From NCBI RefSeq assembly GCF_022399565.1, contig NZ_JAJTUT010000002.1, forward strand, positions 62,001-126,000: a stretch of DNA of 64,000 nucleotides. The letters run 5' to 3'. The stretch is from Flavobacterium algicola. Its GTDB lineage: Bacteria; Bacteroidota; Bacteroidia; Flavobacteriales; Flavobacteriaceae. A model generated the notes under the pieces. The model worked only from the letters and a program-made list of their open reading frames with translations, was not told the DNA's origin and did no database searches. Both the position numbers and the translations under genes were made by a program. This document shows positions 20,613-31,155 of this stretch, in pieces; the stretch's first letter is position 1; every line of letters begins with the position of its first letter.

Positions 20613-21515
20613 TTAGTAGCTGATTTGGTTGACACCATCAACAACTCTGTTTCTAAAATTTAAAATATCATTACATTTATATGAAGTACCATTGAATGTA
20701 AAAGAATAGTTTAACGTTACCTCACGTTTAGCAGGGTCGTAAGTAGATCCTCCATCATCGGTAACAGCTACTCCTCCAGTTGCAGTTTGGATAGTAATTT
20801 TATTATCGGCACCAATAGTCACCTGCAATTTTTTATCTACACCTCTTAAATTTGCAAGGCCATTGTAGGTAGCTGTAGTTGCAGAAGTGGTAGCAAATTG
20901 CAATTCATCTGTGATACCACCAGGATAAGTAATATTTTCAGTTACACCTCCAGTAGTTTTTGTGTACTTTCCATTTTGAATATAATTTCCAAATAATCTA
21001 TTGATGTAAGAGAATCTGATTACAGTTGTACTAAAGTCTGCCAAAATTGAATCAGCTTTCACCACATTTTCTAATTTAAATCCTAAAGCATAATTGTTAC
21101 CAAGTGCTAAAGGATCTGCAAGGTAATTAGCATTTACCTTAACATAAACAAAGCCTTGTACTTTGCCCGCAGGAATGGTGATTTTATTGTTTGCTGGATT
21201 CCCTTCACTATCTACAAGTGTATAGTAGGTTGCAGGCAATACAGTTTGACCAGAACCAGTTACTAGAGCATCATTTAAGGAGAAAGTAACTTCTACATTT
21301 TCGTTATTTGTCAATCTTCCACCTAGTACAACACCTACCCCAATTTGCAAACTTTCATCGATAATAAATGTACGATCAATATCTGCCTTGGGTAAGTATA
21401 CTGAAGTATATTCAAATTCATTTTCTACAAAATCATCATAAGAACAAGATGTTGTCATTATTCCAACGGCAAGGGCTAATAATATAGCTATAGATTTCAA
21501 TTTATTTCTTTTCAT
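20613..21515 (-). CDS. DUF1735-type surface lipoprotein of the SusCD operon
   Basis: About 300 residues from the ATG at 21515, which gives MKRNKLKSIAILLALAVG and a lipobox ending in MTTSC (lipidated Cys about residue 24). An ATG at 21542 overlaps susD and is less likely. The first half resembles the DUF1735 (BT_3987-like) beta-sandwich: SVYLPKADIDRTF, VTFSLNDALV, ITIPAGKVQGFVYVKVN and a GFKLENV strand. The rest is a beta-rich C-terminal domain ending FNGTSYKCNDILNF. Such proteins are encoded beside SusD and are thought to be accessory surface glycan-binding proteins. It is the last gene of the SusCD operon; no enzyme motif is seen. Confidence 0.8.
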   Translation of the reverse strand: MKRNKLKSIAILLALAVGIMTTSCSYDDFVENEFEYTSVYLPKADIDRTFIIDESLQIGVGVVLGGRLTNNENVEVTFSLNDALVTGSGQTVLPATYYTLVDSEGNPANNKITIPAGKVQGFVYVKVNANYLADPLALGNNYALGFKLENVVKADSILADFSTTVIRFSYINRLFGNYIQNGKYTKTTGGVTENITYPGGITDELQFATTSATTATYNGLANLRGVDKKLQVTIGADNKITIQTATGGVAVTDDGGSTYDPAKREVTLNYSFTFNGTSYKCNDILNFRNRVVDGVNQISY

Positions 21516-21535
21516 AATCATAGTATTTAGATTGA

Positions 21536-23269
21536 TTACCAACCTTGGTTTTGTTGTAAATTTGAGTTCAATAGTACCTCACTATACGGTAAAGGTAAAT
21601 AATAGTTTTTAGCTTCATAGTTTCTTCTTTCGACATCGATATTTTGATACGTAAAACTATTATCGGTGTTTTTTGTGATTTTAACACCTTTTACAGTTGG
21701 CGTATTTACAATATCTTTCCATCTCCTTAAATCATGAAAACGTTCTCCAGAAAAACACAACTCAATTCGTCTTTCATTTTTGAGCAACGTTCTAAAGTTA
21801 GTTTGGTTGAGAGCAGCTGTAGTTAGATAAGGATCAGTAGTGTAACCAGCTCTTAATCTTACTTTTGCTAATACATCTTTTGCCGAATAAGTATACCCAG
21901 CAGGAATAGCACTTGGCTGTCCAAAAGCTTCGTTTAAAGCTTCAGCATAACCCAAGTAAATATCAGATAGGTCAAGTTGTACGTAAACCTTAGGTAGGGT
22001 AGTAGTAGCATCAATCGCAGCAGGATCAAAATTTAATTTATTCAGAAATTTTTTCAAATAATAACCTGTTCTTGTTCCTTCATTAGCGATAAATCCACCA
22101 AAATTATCCAAACCGCCTTGATAAATTTGTAGTGCATTAAAATCAGTACCATTCGAAGATGTAAAACTTTTATCTCCATTATAAAAGATAAATTTATAAA
22201 ATCTACTATCTCTTAATTCATATGGCATTGCAGGATTATAGGTGCTAGTGGCAGATGAAATCGGATAGCCTTTTGAATCAGGGAATGCGTCAATTAAATT
22301 TTGCGATGGATTGATTTCCCCTTGACCATATAAAGTTGGAGGGTATAATCTTTTTTCTAATGAGTTATCACTTCTTGCATTACGCATTCTCCATAAGTGA
22401 TCTGCGTTGTTTTCATTACTAATGTTAAAAGCTTGTAGTGATTTTAATCCACCATTTTTATCAATTAGTTCTTTAGCCAAAGTTGCAGCAAGTTTCCATT
22501 TATCTAAATCATTAGTTAGATTAAAAGCGGGACTTGCGGCATATAAAGCTACTTTTGCTTTTAATGCATAAGCTGCCAATCCACTAGCTCTTCCTGTTTC
22601 GACTTCACTAATTCCAAGATTACTATTACCAGAACCTGTATATTTAAGAGGAAGGTAAGCAATTGCAACATCAAGATCTTTTAAGATTTGCGTTACACAT
22701 TCTGCATACGTATTTCTACTCAGTTTAGCATATTCTTCATTTTTTAATATGCCATTCACAATAGGAAATCCAAGCATTTCCCCACTTTTAGATTGACCTC
22801 CAAAAACTTTTAGTAATTCCCATTCAGCCCAAGCTTTTAAGAAATGAGCTTCTCCATAATAGCGACTAACAATTCTTTCGCTTTGTGAAGCATTCTCCTC
22901 AGAAGGCAAATAAGGAAGACCAGTATTATGAACCAATTCTATGTATTGGTATACCTGTCTAATATTATTATACGATTGTTGCCAAACATAATTATAAGGA
23001 TTGCTAGTAGGACCCCAATAACCAGTTGCTAATTCTGTTTCACCTGAATTTAAAACAGCATTATCTGTCAAATATTCAGCTGAAAAATCATTAAAATACT
23101 GAAAAGAGTAGTCTGTGTATATATCATCAATAATACCTCTTGAACGCAATCCAGACTCAGTAACAACCTCTTCTTTTGTATATTGGATTTCGTCTTCTAG
23201 GAATTCACTGCAACCTGTAATGCTAAGCATTACGGTAAAAACGGTTATTATTTTATAATTTAATTTCAT
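21536..23269 (-). CDS. SusD-like outer-membrane glycan-binding lipoprotein (second pair)
   Basis: About 577 residues from the ATG at 23269 (lipobox SITGC, Cys20); an ATG 18 bases upstream gives a poorer signal. SusD/RagB features: a helical TPR scaffold with YYGEAHFLKAWAEWELLKVFGG, LAAYALKAKVALYAASPAFN, and the C-terminal ERRIELCFSGERFHDLRRWK and YYLPLPYSEVLLN blocks. It caps the SusC barrel encoded just upstream (25-base gap) and hands glycan to it. The lipoprotein after it completes a SusC-SusD-DUF1735 trio. Confidence 0.95.
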   Translation of the reverse strand: MKLNYKIITVFTVMLSITGCSEFLEDEIQYTKEEVVTESGLRSRGIIDDIYTDYSFQYFNDFSAEYLTDNAVLNSGETELATGYWGPTSNPYNYVWQQSYNNIRQVYQYIELVHNTGLPYLPSEENASQSERIVSRYYGEAHFLKAWAEWELLKVFGGQSKSGEMLGFPIVNGILKNEEYAKLSRNTYAECVTQILKDLDVAIAYLPLKYTGSGNSNLGISEVETGRASGLAAYALKAKVALYAASPAFNLTNDLDKWKLAATLAKELIDKNGGLKSLQAFNISNENNADHLWRMRNARSDNSLEKRLYPPTLYGQGEINPSQNLIDAFPDSKGYPISSATSTYNPAMPYELRDSRFYKFIFYNGDKSFTSSNGTDFNALQIYQGGLDNFGGFIANEGTRTGYYLKKFLNKLNFDPAAIDATTTLPKVYVQLDLSDIYLGYAEALNEAFGQPSAIPAGYTYSAKDVLAKVRLRAGYTTDPYLTTAALNQTNFRTLLKNERRIELCFSGERFHDLRRWKDIVNTPTVKGVKITKNTDNSFTYQNIDVERRNYEAKNYYLPLPYSEVLLNSNLQQNQGW

Positions 23270-23294
23270 ATTATTTTTTTTTACCATTTAGTTA

Positions 23295-26078
23295 TTAAAA
23301 GCTTATAGAAGCACCTAGAATAAAACTCCTCATCATTGGATATTCAAAAAATCCTGATCTTGGATCTTCTGGATCCAAATCTTTCATTTTGCTAAAAAGA
23401 GCTAAGTTACTTCCTCTTAAAAATAGTTTGACATTTGTAAATGGTCCATCAGTGACTATAGACTGTGGAAGAGTATAGCCCAATTCTAAATTAGATATTC
23501 TAAAGTAGCTACCATCTACTAACCAATAGTCTGAATCTTTGTAATTGTTTACGCTTCCTAAACTACTAAGTCTAGGATTGGCATTTCCATTTGGAAGATC
23601 ATTTAAAATACTTCCATAGTAATTTTTCAAGCCAGTAGCAGTATAGTAAGCATAACTATTAAGATTAAGATCGTATCCTGTAACTCCCATTCCTACAACA
23701 TCTAAGTTGAATCCTTTGAAAGCTACCCCAACGTTAATTCCATAATTAACTCGAGGAGTACTGTTACCTATAGCTCTTTGATCTCTAGAGTCAATAACAT
23801 TATCGCCATTTTGATCTACATACTTGATATCTCCAATTTGCACGTTTCCAAATTGGGGTAGTGCACTACCAATATTTTCGGCAGTAAAAAGGCCGTCACT
23901 TACATATCCCATTATATTATCTTCTGCTTGACCTTGTTGTAATCTATACTGATCTGGATAAGCAATTTCAGCAATTTTTTCTCCAGTGATTTTATTGTAA
24001 CCGGCATTTGCACTCACATAATATTTAAATGAGCCTATCTCATCACTAAAAGTTATGTTAGTATTAAAACCTTTATTTCTTCGATCTGTAAAATTTAATT
24101 GCGGTAGATAAACATTATTTCCCAAAGCAGTTGCATACAGAGCACTTGCCTGAGTGATTTGATTATTGATTTCTATATTAAAATAATTCACTTCAAAATT
24201 GAATTTTTTAAACATTTGTAATTCAACACCAGCAAACATTTGGTTGTACACTACCCAATCAATGGCTTCGTTACCCGTCGTGTTGAGTCTGTATCCGTAA
24301 TTATTTTGAGTTGATGTTCCAGTACCCAAATACATTGTATTATTATTTTTACCACCAGCCCAAGTATCTAGATATAAAAAAGAAGATGCTGTGTATTCTG
24401 TACCTATGACTCCGTAAGAAGTTCTAAATTTTAGATGATCAATAAATTTACTATCTTTTAGAAAGTTTTCATTTGATGCTACCCAGGCAGCACCAATCGT
24501 AGGAAAGAATTTTGTTTTTCTATTATCAAGAAATTTTGAACTACTACTCGAATTTATATTTGCATAAACTATATATTTATTTTTCAAAGCAAAAGAACCA
24601 TTCAAGTTTAGTGTAAGGTTGCGTTGATCAGGCGATGAAGCATCAATATTAGGTTGATAGTATAAAAGATGGCTAAAATTTAAGTTAAGTGAAGATTCAT
24701 TCATGTATTTTGAATAATTCACATTTCCACCATACGTAAAATTGCGCTGTATTCCTGCTCCAGTTCTACTCACATTAAGTTGTAACACCTCGTTTCTATA
24801 CAATTTTAAAGTAGGATCTTGTCCTTCTATCGTTTCTAATGTGTAAAGTTTTGGAGTATTATTGGCAATAAGCGATTGGGCATTATAAGTACGCATCATT
24901 ATATAGGTATCATACGTAAGACCTTTTACATATTTTTTAAAATCGAAATCTAGTCCTAAATCAAAAACTAAATTAGCAGTGTAATCAGTTCTAGTTCCAC
25001 CAGCTTCTAATTCTGATAGTAAATTAGTGTCAAATTGATTACTTACAACATAAGCTGAATCTCCCACTTTAAGAGGAAAAGCATTTGCAGGTGTTGCTGA
25101 CATCCAAAGGAACATTTCATCTGCACCAATAATAGGTCGATTGTTCTCTCCAAATTTACCATAGACACTAGCATGAGTTCTCACCATATCATTAATACGA
25201 GTATCAATTTTAGTTCTAAAAGTGATATTTCTTCCTTCTATCGGATCTCCAATTTTCTCCAAACCTTCCCAATCTGAGTAACCGATGAATGCACTATAAT
25301 TAACATTTTCCTGACCACCATATACATTGATTGAGGCAAAATTGGAAGGTGCTGACTTCTTTAAAAAAGTATCTTGCGAATTTACGTTAGGAAAACGTAT
25401 TGGGTCTGAGCCATTTTTATAGGCCTCAATCGCTTCTGGACTGTAGACTGTTCCAAAGCCATCATTGTTTGATGCCTGGTTAATTACGGTCGCATATTCC
25501 GCTGCCGATAGTAATTTTGGTAACATGGTTGGGACATTAATTCCTCTTTGGTAATTAACTTCTACAACTGGTTTTGCAGTTTTACCACTTTTAGTGATAA
25601 TGTAAATAAGTCCATTGTTTCCTAGGTTTCCTAGTAGTGAGTTAAAAGTAGCATCGTTAAGTATAATTACTTCTTCTACTTCTCGTAAATCTACTTGCAA
25701 TCCTCTAGGTTGTCCATCTATTAAAATATAGGGAGTTCCTCCATTTAAGATATAGGAGTAATCACCATCTGTTCCAGGAGTATTGGTACTTCTAACTATT
25801 TTTAAGCCGGGTACTCTTCCTCTTAAAGCTTCAGATAAATTGTCACCTGCAGTTTTACGAAGTTCATTACCTGATACTCTAAATATTGCACCTGTTGTCT
25901 GACTTAGATTGAATACACCAAATGGAGTTCTTAGAATCTCATCGTTGCTTCCTACTGTAATAGAGTCTGACACAGTCAGTCCATTTGTAAGAGTATTTTG
26001 TGCAATCCCCGTATCTATAGCTATGGCATTTAGTAAGCAGAAAACAAAAAGATTGAATTTTGTTATGGTTAGTTTCAT
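23295..26078 (-). CDS. SusC-like TonB-dependent transporter lacking the N-terminal carboxypeptidase-like domain
   Basis: 927 residues with signal peptide (1 to about 27). It goes almost directly into the plug domain (about 65-170; SGNELRKTAGDNLSEALRGRVPGL and NGGTPYILIDGQPRGLQ) and then a 22-strand-type barrel ending MMRSFILGASISF. The usual N-terminal carboxypeptidase-D-regulatory-like domain (GTVxDxxGxPLxGA...) present in the partner gene at 28063-31155 is absent, so it is about 100 residues shorter. It lies 58 bases after the first SusD and before its own SusD. It should import a different oligosaccharide form from the first pair. Confidence 0.93.
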   Translation of the reverse strand: MKLTITKFNLFVFCLLNAIAIDTGIAQNTLTNGLTVSDSITVGSNDEILRTPFGVFNLSQTTGAIFRVSGNELRKTAGDNLSEALRGRVPGLKIVRSTNTPGTDGDYSYILNGGTPYILIDGQPRGLQVDLREVEEVIILNDATFNSLLGNLGNNGLIYIITKSGKTAKPVVEVNYQRGINVPTMLPKLLSAAEYATVINQASNNDGFGTVYSPEAIEAYKNGSDPIRFPNVNSQDTFLKKSAPSNFASINVYGGQENVNYSAFIGYSDWEGLEKIGDPIEGRNITFRTKIDTRINDMVRTHASVYGKFGENNRPIIGADEMFLWMSATPANAFPLKVGDSAYVVSNQFDTNLLSELEAGGTRTDYTANLVFDLGLDFDFKKYVKGLTYDTYIMMRTYNAQSLIANNTPKLYTLETIEGQDPTLKLYRNEVLQLNVSRTGAGIQRNFTYGGNVNYSKYMNESSLNLNFSHLLYYQPNIDASSPDQRNLTLNLNGSFALKNKYIVYANINSSSSSKFLDNRKTKFFPTIGAAWVASNENFLKDSKFIDHLKFRTSYGVIGTEYTASSFLYLDTWAGGKNNNTMYLGTGTSTQNNYGYRLNTTGNEAIDWVVYNQMFAGVELQMFKKFNFEVNYFNIEINNQITQASALYATALGNNVYLPQLNFTDRRNKGFNTNITFSDEIGSFKYYVSANAGYNKITGEKIAEIAYPDQYRLQQGQAEDNIMGYVSDGLFTAENIGSALPQFGNVQIGDIKYVDQNGDNVIDSRDQRAIGNSTPRVNYGINVGVAFKGFNLDVVGMGVTGYDLNLNSYAYYTATGLKNYYGSILNDLPNGNANPRLSSLGSVNNYKDSDYWLVDGSYFRISNLELGYTLPQSIVTDGPFTNVKLFLRGSNLALFSKMKDLDPEDPRSGFFEYPMMRSFILGASISF

Positions 26079-26136
26079 CTGTTTATTTTTATATTTTTAA
26101 GTTCTTCATAATTGTGTTGTCTATTTATAAGGTGAA

Positions 26137-28050
26137 TTACCAACCTGGTGTTTGTCCAAACGATGGTACGGCTTCAATTTCAGAACTAGGAACTGGCCAC
26201 CAGTAATTTCTATCCGTAAAATTCTTTTTTAAATTAGATTGCTCTACAACTTGATAGTTGAAACCAGTAGGGTAAGTAGCAGAAGGTGCACCTTGCCAGC
26301 GCATCTCTAAGAAATCAACTTTTTGATTTTCCTCTAAATGAGCCACTTTCCATCTTCTCAAGTCATCGTATCTAAAACCTTCAAAACACAACTCAATAGC
26401 TCGCTCATTTCTAATTCTTTCTCTAAAAATATCTTTAGAACTCGTATATCTAGAATCAATATTTGGCATTCCAACTCTATTTCGAATAATGTTAATAGCC
26501 TCAATTGCGGTCAAGCTTGACCCCGGTGCACTACCTGTAGGACCGTAAGCTTCGTTAGCGGCTTCAGCATAGTTCAAATAAACTTCCGACATTCTAAATA
26601 GGTTGTTATTGACATGAAAATCCCAAGAACCATTACTCCCACTTATCCAGTAAGCACCGTTTGGAATCCATTTTCTGATGCGATAACCCGTACTGTTTTG
26701 AACTCTCCATAATAGATTAGCCGGTGTGGCAGGATTATTCAAATCTTTCCCATATATACCTTGCTCATTTACAACAGCCAAATCAACAAAACCGGTTGAA
26801 TTGATTGCTCCAGAAGAAGTATGAATCCAAGAAACTCCGTCAAATAAAATGGCATTATAAAATCTAGGATCTCTATTAATGAAGGGTTCTTGAGAATTGT
26901 AAGTAGGATCATCTTTAATGGCTAAACCATTTTTTGTTTCAAATTTTTCTACAAAGTTAGCAAGTGCTCCAATATTCATCGGAGAGTTATTACCTTTCAT
27001 AATATCAAATCCTGTTGTTAAAGCAAGTCTTGGAGTTGGGTTAAGAATTCCGCCGTATCCAAAAAACTTTTGATTTACTTCCATAAAAATCACTTCTGAT
27101 GGAATAACTTTTGTTATCCCAGGTCCTACGAAAATATTTCTATATGGTTTTAACGCAGCCGGTTCAGCAGTAAATAAATCAGTACCATTGTGCCCTACAT
27201 CAATCGAATTAGCTGCACTAGCATCAACTAAACTGTACAAGCCATTAGAGTTAGCAAAACTTATTAATTCTGTAGCTGCTTTTGCAGCGTCTTCCCAAGC
27301 TTGAGAACTATTTGACGTATTTATTAACGGACTTGCAGCAAATAAAGTTAATCTTGATTTTAAAGCCATTGCAGCTCCTTTTGTTGGCCTTCCAACATTT
27401 TCTGTTGGCCATGATATCGGCAACAATTCAATAGAAAGATCAATATCTTCAAGCATATTTGTCAAATTACTTTGATAGCTTTCTCTTTCCTTATCTAATG
27501 GCTCGTTCAATTCTAAATTTTTCTTTAGATAAACTAAACCTCCGTGGCGTTTGGTCATCAATTCATAAAAGCTAGCTCTTAAAAAATAAGCTTGTCCTTT
27601 TAATAAATTGATTTCTTCAGGGGTAGCATTTGCTATTTTCGTAGCATTTTCAAGAAAACTATTTACTACTCTAATTCCTTTCCAAGCAGCGTAATAACGT
27701 GTTACAAAATTAGGAGTAGTACCATTGTAAGCATTTTTATTCATCAAACTCAAGTAATCACCTTGCGCATATAAATTGTAAGTTTCTGGTACCTCATTTG
27801 CTAGTCTACCGGGATGTCCTTCTCCGGCCATAGTCATCGCAGGAAGCCAGTCTGTACCTTGATCAACAGAACTTACTTCGTAAATTAAATGTGTATAGGC
27901 ACCATCTAAAAAGTCTTTGGCTAAACGGACATCAGTAAAAACATTTTCTTGATCTAGTCCCTCAAAATCTTGTACTTTTTCTAAATAATCTTCACAACTA
28001 CATAAAAGCATCGTTAAGATTAGTATAAATGTATATTTTATTGTTTTCAT
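26137..28050 (-). CDS. SusD-like outer-membrane glycan-binding lipoprotein (first pair)
   Basis: 637 residues with lipobox MLLCSC (Cys19) and EDYLEK right after it, typical of SusD/RagB. Helical core blocks are LKGQAYFLRASFYELMTKRHGG and GAAMALKSRLTLFAASPLIN; C-terminal blocks are RNERAIELCFEGFRYDDLRRWK and YWWPVPSSEIEA. It lies 12 bases after the first SusC gene. A surface-exposed binding lid for the barrel; substrate specificity cannot be deduced from sequence. Confidence 0.95.
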   Translation of the reverse strand: MKTIKYTFILILTMLLCSCEDYLEKVQDFEGLDQENVFTDVRLAKDFLDGAYTHLIYEVSSVDQGTDWLPAMTMAGEGHPGRLANEVPETYNLYAQGDYLSLMNKNAYNGTTPNFVTRYYAAWKGIRVVNSFLENATKIANATPEEINLLKGQAYFLRASFYELMTKRHGGLVYLKKNLELNEPLDKERESYQSNLTNMLEDIDLSIELLPISWPTENVGRPTKGAAMALKSRLTLFAASPLINTSNSSQAWEDAAKAATELISFANSNGLYSLVDASAANSIDVGHNGTDLFTAEPAALKPYRNIFVGPGITKVIPSEVIFMEVNQKFFGYGGILNPTPRLALTTGFDIMKGNNSPMNIGALANFVEKFETKNGLAIKDDPTYNSQEPFINRDPRFYNAILFDGVSWIHTSSGAINSTGFVDLAVVNEQGIYGKDLNNPATPANLLWRVQNSTGYRIRKWIPNGAYWISGSNGSWDFHVNNNLFRMSEVYLNYAEAANEAYGPTGSAPGSSLTAIEAINIIRNRVGMPNIDSRYTSSKDIFRERIRNERAIELCFEGFRYDDLRRWKVAHLEENQKVDFLEMRWQGAPSATYPTGFNYQVVEQSNLKKNFTDRNYWWPVPSSEIEAVPSFGQTPGW

Positions 28051-28062
28051 AATTGTTAGTTT

Positions 28063-31000
28063 TTAGAAGCTCATGTTTAGGCCTAAATTAATTCTTCTTA
28101 AAATTGGATAAGCACCAGGATTATTTCCTTCAGGGTCACCAAAATTCACTTTTGAAAATGTAAGGAGGTTATTTCCGCTCAAATAAAGTTTGAAACCACT
28201 GATGTTTTTATTGTTAGCCATATTAAAGTCATAACCAATATTTGCACTTCGAAGCTTAATGTAATCCAGATCTACTATTCTTGCAGTTGTGCCAGAAACT
28301 AGATTAGGATTATTTAGGGTATGCAAAGCTGGGTAAGCGGCGTTTGTATTCGTTGGTGTCCAGTAATCTAACTGGTCTACAATTCCAGATGCTGTTCCGC
28401 TAGGTAAGGCATATGCAATACTTGAATCAATAAGACCTTGATGCCCTTCAATTCCACTCAATAAAGCACTAATCGACCAGCTTTTATATGAACCACTCAA
28501 TCTTAAACTATAACTATGTTTAGGAGATGCTGGTAAGTCAAATCGTATTTGATCTTCTAGGCTATTACCTATTACTGTACCGTTGGCATTATAATCAATG
28601 TATCTGTAATCACCTAAACCTGGGTTACCAGCAAATGTTGGATAATTAACTACCTCATCAATATTTTGGAAATAGCCATCAGTTTGAAGCAGTGCAGTTG
28701 AGCCACTAGGTTTACCAGCTACTGTGGTATATCCTGGTGTTCCAGGTCCATCAGCAGCACTTTTGGTAATACGGTTTTCATTAAACCCGTAGAAGGCAGT
28801 TGCAGAATAGTTAAAACCACCCCCTGTTCTGTTTTTGTAGGTTAACGAAAGCTCATAACCATGACTTTCTGATGCTCCTAAATTGGCATAAGGTAACTGT
28901 ACACTTGAACCGAAGTAGGCAGGAATAGTTGCAGAAGGTCTACTAATTAAATCGTCTCTGTTGTCCTTAAAGAAATCAACTGTACCAGAAAATTTATTTT
29001 GTAAAAAACCAAAATCAATACCAATATTCTGTTTGGTTACCGTAGCCCATGTTAATTGTTCGTTCCCAATTTGAGATTCAGCAAGTGCAACGATTGGAGA
29101 GTCAATATCTTCTCCAAACCAGAATCTAGTTCCAGGTCTCTTATCTGCAGTAGTGGTATAATAGTCGTAATAACTTAGATATTGCCAACGATTTGAACCC
29201 AAACCTGTTTTGTCACCCGTTTGCCCAAGTGAGTATCTAATTTTGAAGTTATTTACAGCTGGAAAATTTTCAGAAATAAATTTTTCCTGTGCTAAATTGA
29301 CACCTACCGCAAAAGAAGGGAAAAATTTAAAACGATATCCTTTAGCAAAAGTTTCATCACCATTATAGGCGCCACTTAATTCTAGGAAGTAACGAGAATC
29401 ATAATTATAGGTTGCACGACCTACCCAGTCTTCATTATAAAATGGATAAGCAACATTCGTAATTTTTTTATTTCGACTAAAAAGAGCCAAACCTGTTACA
29501 GAATGCTTTCCGAAACTGCGATCATAAAATAACTGCGCTCTTTGATATGCAATTTCTTGGTTACTTAAAATACTTTCATCTCCATAAATGTATTCAAAAG
29601 GACGCTCGTAATCTCTCCCTTCTGCAGCAAACCATGTTCCATTTCTTAATAAAGTATAAGTGTCTAATCTTGCTTGAATAGTAGTGTCAAAACTTACTCT
29701 TTTTGCTGTTTCATAATTACTTATGTAATTGTATTTTCCTGTAAATACCAAACCCTTTGTAATAAAATCTAAATCTTGCTCTAATTCAAAGTCAATTGAA
29801 AAAACAGTATTTGTAAAATTTGATTTACCAGTATTATTTAAAGCCGAATAAACGTTGGGACCTGTTCCAAATCTTACCTCAGCTAATCCAGGGTAGAGCG
29901 CATCTGGATATTGCTCCATAACTTCAGCTGGATAATAAGGAACTACACTACCAGGAGCTGTTGTATACAATCCTATAAAGTCGATACCATTACCATTAAT
30001 ATTAGCATTGTTACCTGATGCTTGTGTGTTTTCTAATCGACTACTAACACTTGTTTTTAATCGAGTACTTTTAGTCAATGTGAAATCTAAATTTGCTCTA
30101 AAGGAATACCTATCAAATTTATTTGTAGGGTCATAATTATTGAGTTGTTCCGTTTTAGTAATGTCACCTTCATGTAAATAACCAGCTGATGCAAAATATT
30201 TTACAAATTCGTTACCACCTTGTACTGATAAATTTTGATTTGTACTTGTCGTAAATTTATTTGTGGCGGCATCTACCCAGTTAGTGTTGGGATAAATATA
30301 AGGTAAGTCTCCATCTCTCCAATGTGCTAAGTCAGTTGGAGTAGAATAGCCAGCTAAATAATTTTGGTCATTTAAAATACCCACATTTAGCGCGCTTTGT
30401 GCAGTAAAGGCATCCATAGTATCTGCTTCACTTGCCATCGATTTAATTGCAAATTCGCTCGTAATACTTATTTTTGGTTTTCCTATTTTACCTCTTTTAG
30501 TTGTAATTATAATAACACCATTTGCACCTCTAATACCATATACGGCAGTAGCAGCACCATCTTTTAGTGTACTTATACTCTCTACATCACGAGTATCAAT
30601 GTTCGAAAAACCACCAACAATTTCAACCCCATCTACTAATATTAATGGATTTGCATTACCACGAATGAAAATTTCTCCAGCATCAGCACCAGGTCTACCA
30701 GAAGATTGTACAATATTAAGTCCCGGAGATAAAGCACTCAATGCATTTGTTAAATTAGGAGATCCAGATTCTAGAATTTCAGTTCCTTTAATGGAGTTAA
30801 TAGCTCCCAAAACGCTTTCCTTCTTTTGTTTTCCATACCCTACAACAATAATTTCATTAAGTTCAGAAGAGTTTTCCTGTAATATTACATTTAATTTACT
30901 TTGAGAATTAATCGTAAAGTCTTGATCTTTAAATCCAATATATGAGAAGCTTAATACGGCTCCCTTTTGAACAGTGATACTATAGTTTCCGTCAAAATCA

Positions 31001-31155
31001 GTCACTACTCCTTGATTGGTGCCCTTGATGATAACGTTTGCACCTATAATGGGCAATGATGTCTCATCCTTGACAGTACCTGACACAGTGGTTTGTGACC
31101 ATGCTGAAGCGAGACTAAAACAACATAGAAAAATTGTAATTATTTTTAACTTCAT
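28063..31155 (-). CDS. SusC-like TonB-dependent transporter (first pair)
   Basis: 1030 residues with signal peptide (1 to about 20). The carboxypeptidase-D-regulatory-like domain (about 22-95) reads TVSGTVKDETSLPIIGANVI...GTNQGVVTDFDGNYSI. A linker with EIIVVGYGKQKKESVLGAI precedes the plug, which contains ESGSPNLTNALSALSPGL and NPLILVDGVEI. The barrel ends in LRRINLGLNMSF. It is the first gene of a five-gene minus-strand operon (SusC-SusD-SusC-SusD-DUF1735) and is preceded by the shared PUL operator. It imports oligosaccharides with TonB energy. Confidence 0.96.
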   Translation of the reverse strand: MKLKIITIFLCCFSLASAWSQTTVSGTVKDETSLPIIGANVIIKGTNQGVVTDFDGNYSITVQKGAVLSFSYIGFKDQDFTINSQSKLNVILQENSSELNEIIVVGYGKQKKESVLGAINSIKGTEILESGSPNLTNALSALSPGLNIVQSSGRPGADAGEIFIRGNANPLILVDGVEIVGGFSNIDTRDVESISTLKDGAATAVYGIRGANGVIIITTKRGKIGKPKISITSEFAIKSMASEADTMDAFTAQSALNVGILNDQNYLAGYSTPTDLAHWRDGDLPYIYPNTNWVDAATNKFTTSTNQNLSVQGGNEFVKYFASAGYLHEGDITKTEQLNNYDPTNKFDRYSFRANLDFTLTKSTRLKTSVSSRLENTQASGNNANINGNGIDFIGLYTTAPGSVVPYYPAEVMEQYPDALYPGLAEVRFGTGPNVYSALNNTGKSNFTNTVFSIDFELEQDLDFITKGLVFTGKYNYISNYETAKRVSFDTTIQARLDTYTLLRNGTWFAAEGRDYERPFEYIYGDESILSNQEIAYQRAQLFYDRSFGKHSVTGLALFSRNKKITNVAYPFYNEDWVGRATYNYDSRYFLELSGAYNGDETFAKGYRFKFFPSFAVGVNLAQEKFISENFPAVNNFKIRYSLGQTGDKTGLGSNRWQYLSYYDYYTTTADKRPGTRFWFGEDIDSPIVALAESQIGNEQLTWATVTKQNIGIDFGFLQNKFSGTVDFFKDNRDDLISRPSATIPAYFGSSVQLPYANLGASESHGYELSLTYKNRTGGGFNYSATAFYGFNENRITKSAADGPGTPGYTTVAGKPSGSTALLQTDGYFQNIDEVVNYPTFAGNPGLGDYRYIDYNANGTVIGNSLEDQIRFDLPASPKHSYSLRLSGSYKSWSISALLSGIEGHQGLIDSSIAYALPSGTASGIVDQLDYWTPTNTNAAYPALHTLNNPNLVSGTTARIVDLDYIKLRSANIGYDFNMANNKNISGFKLYLSGNNLLTFSKVNFGDPEGNNPGAYPILRRINLGLNMSF

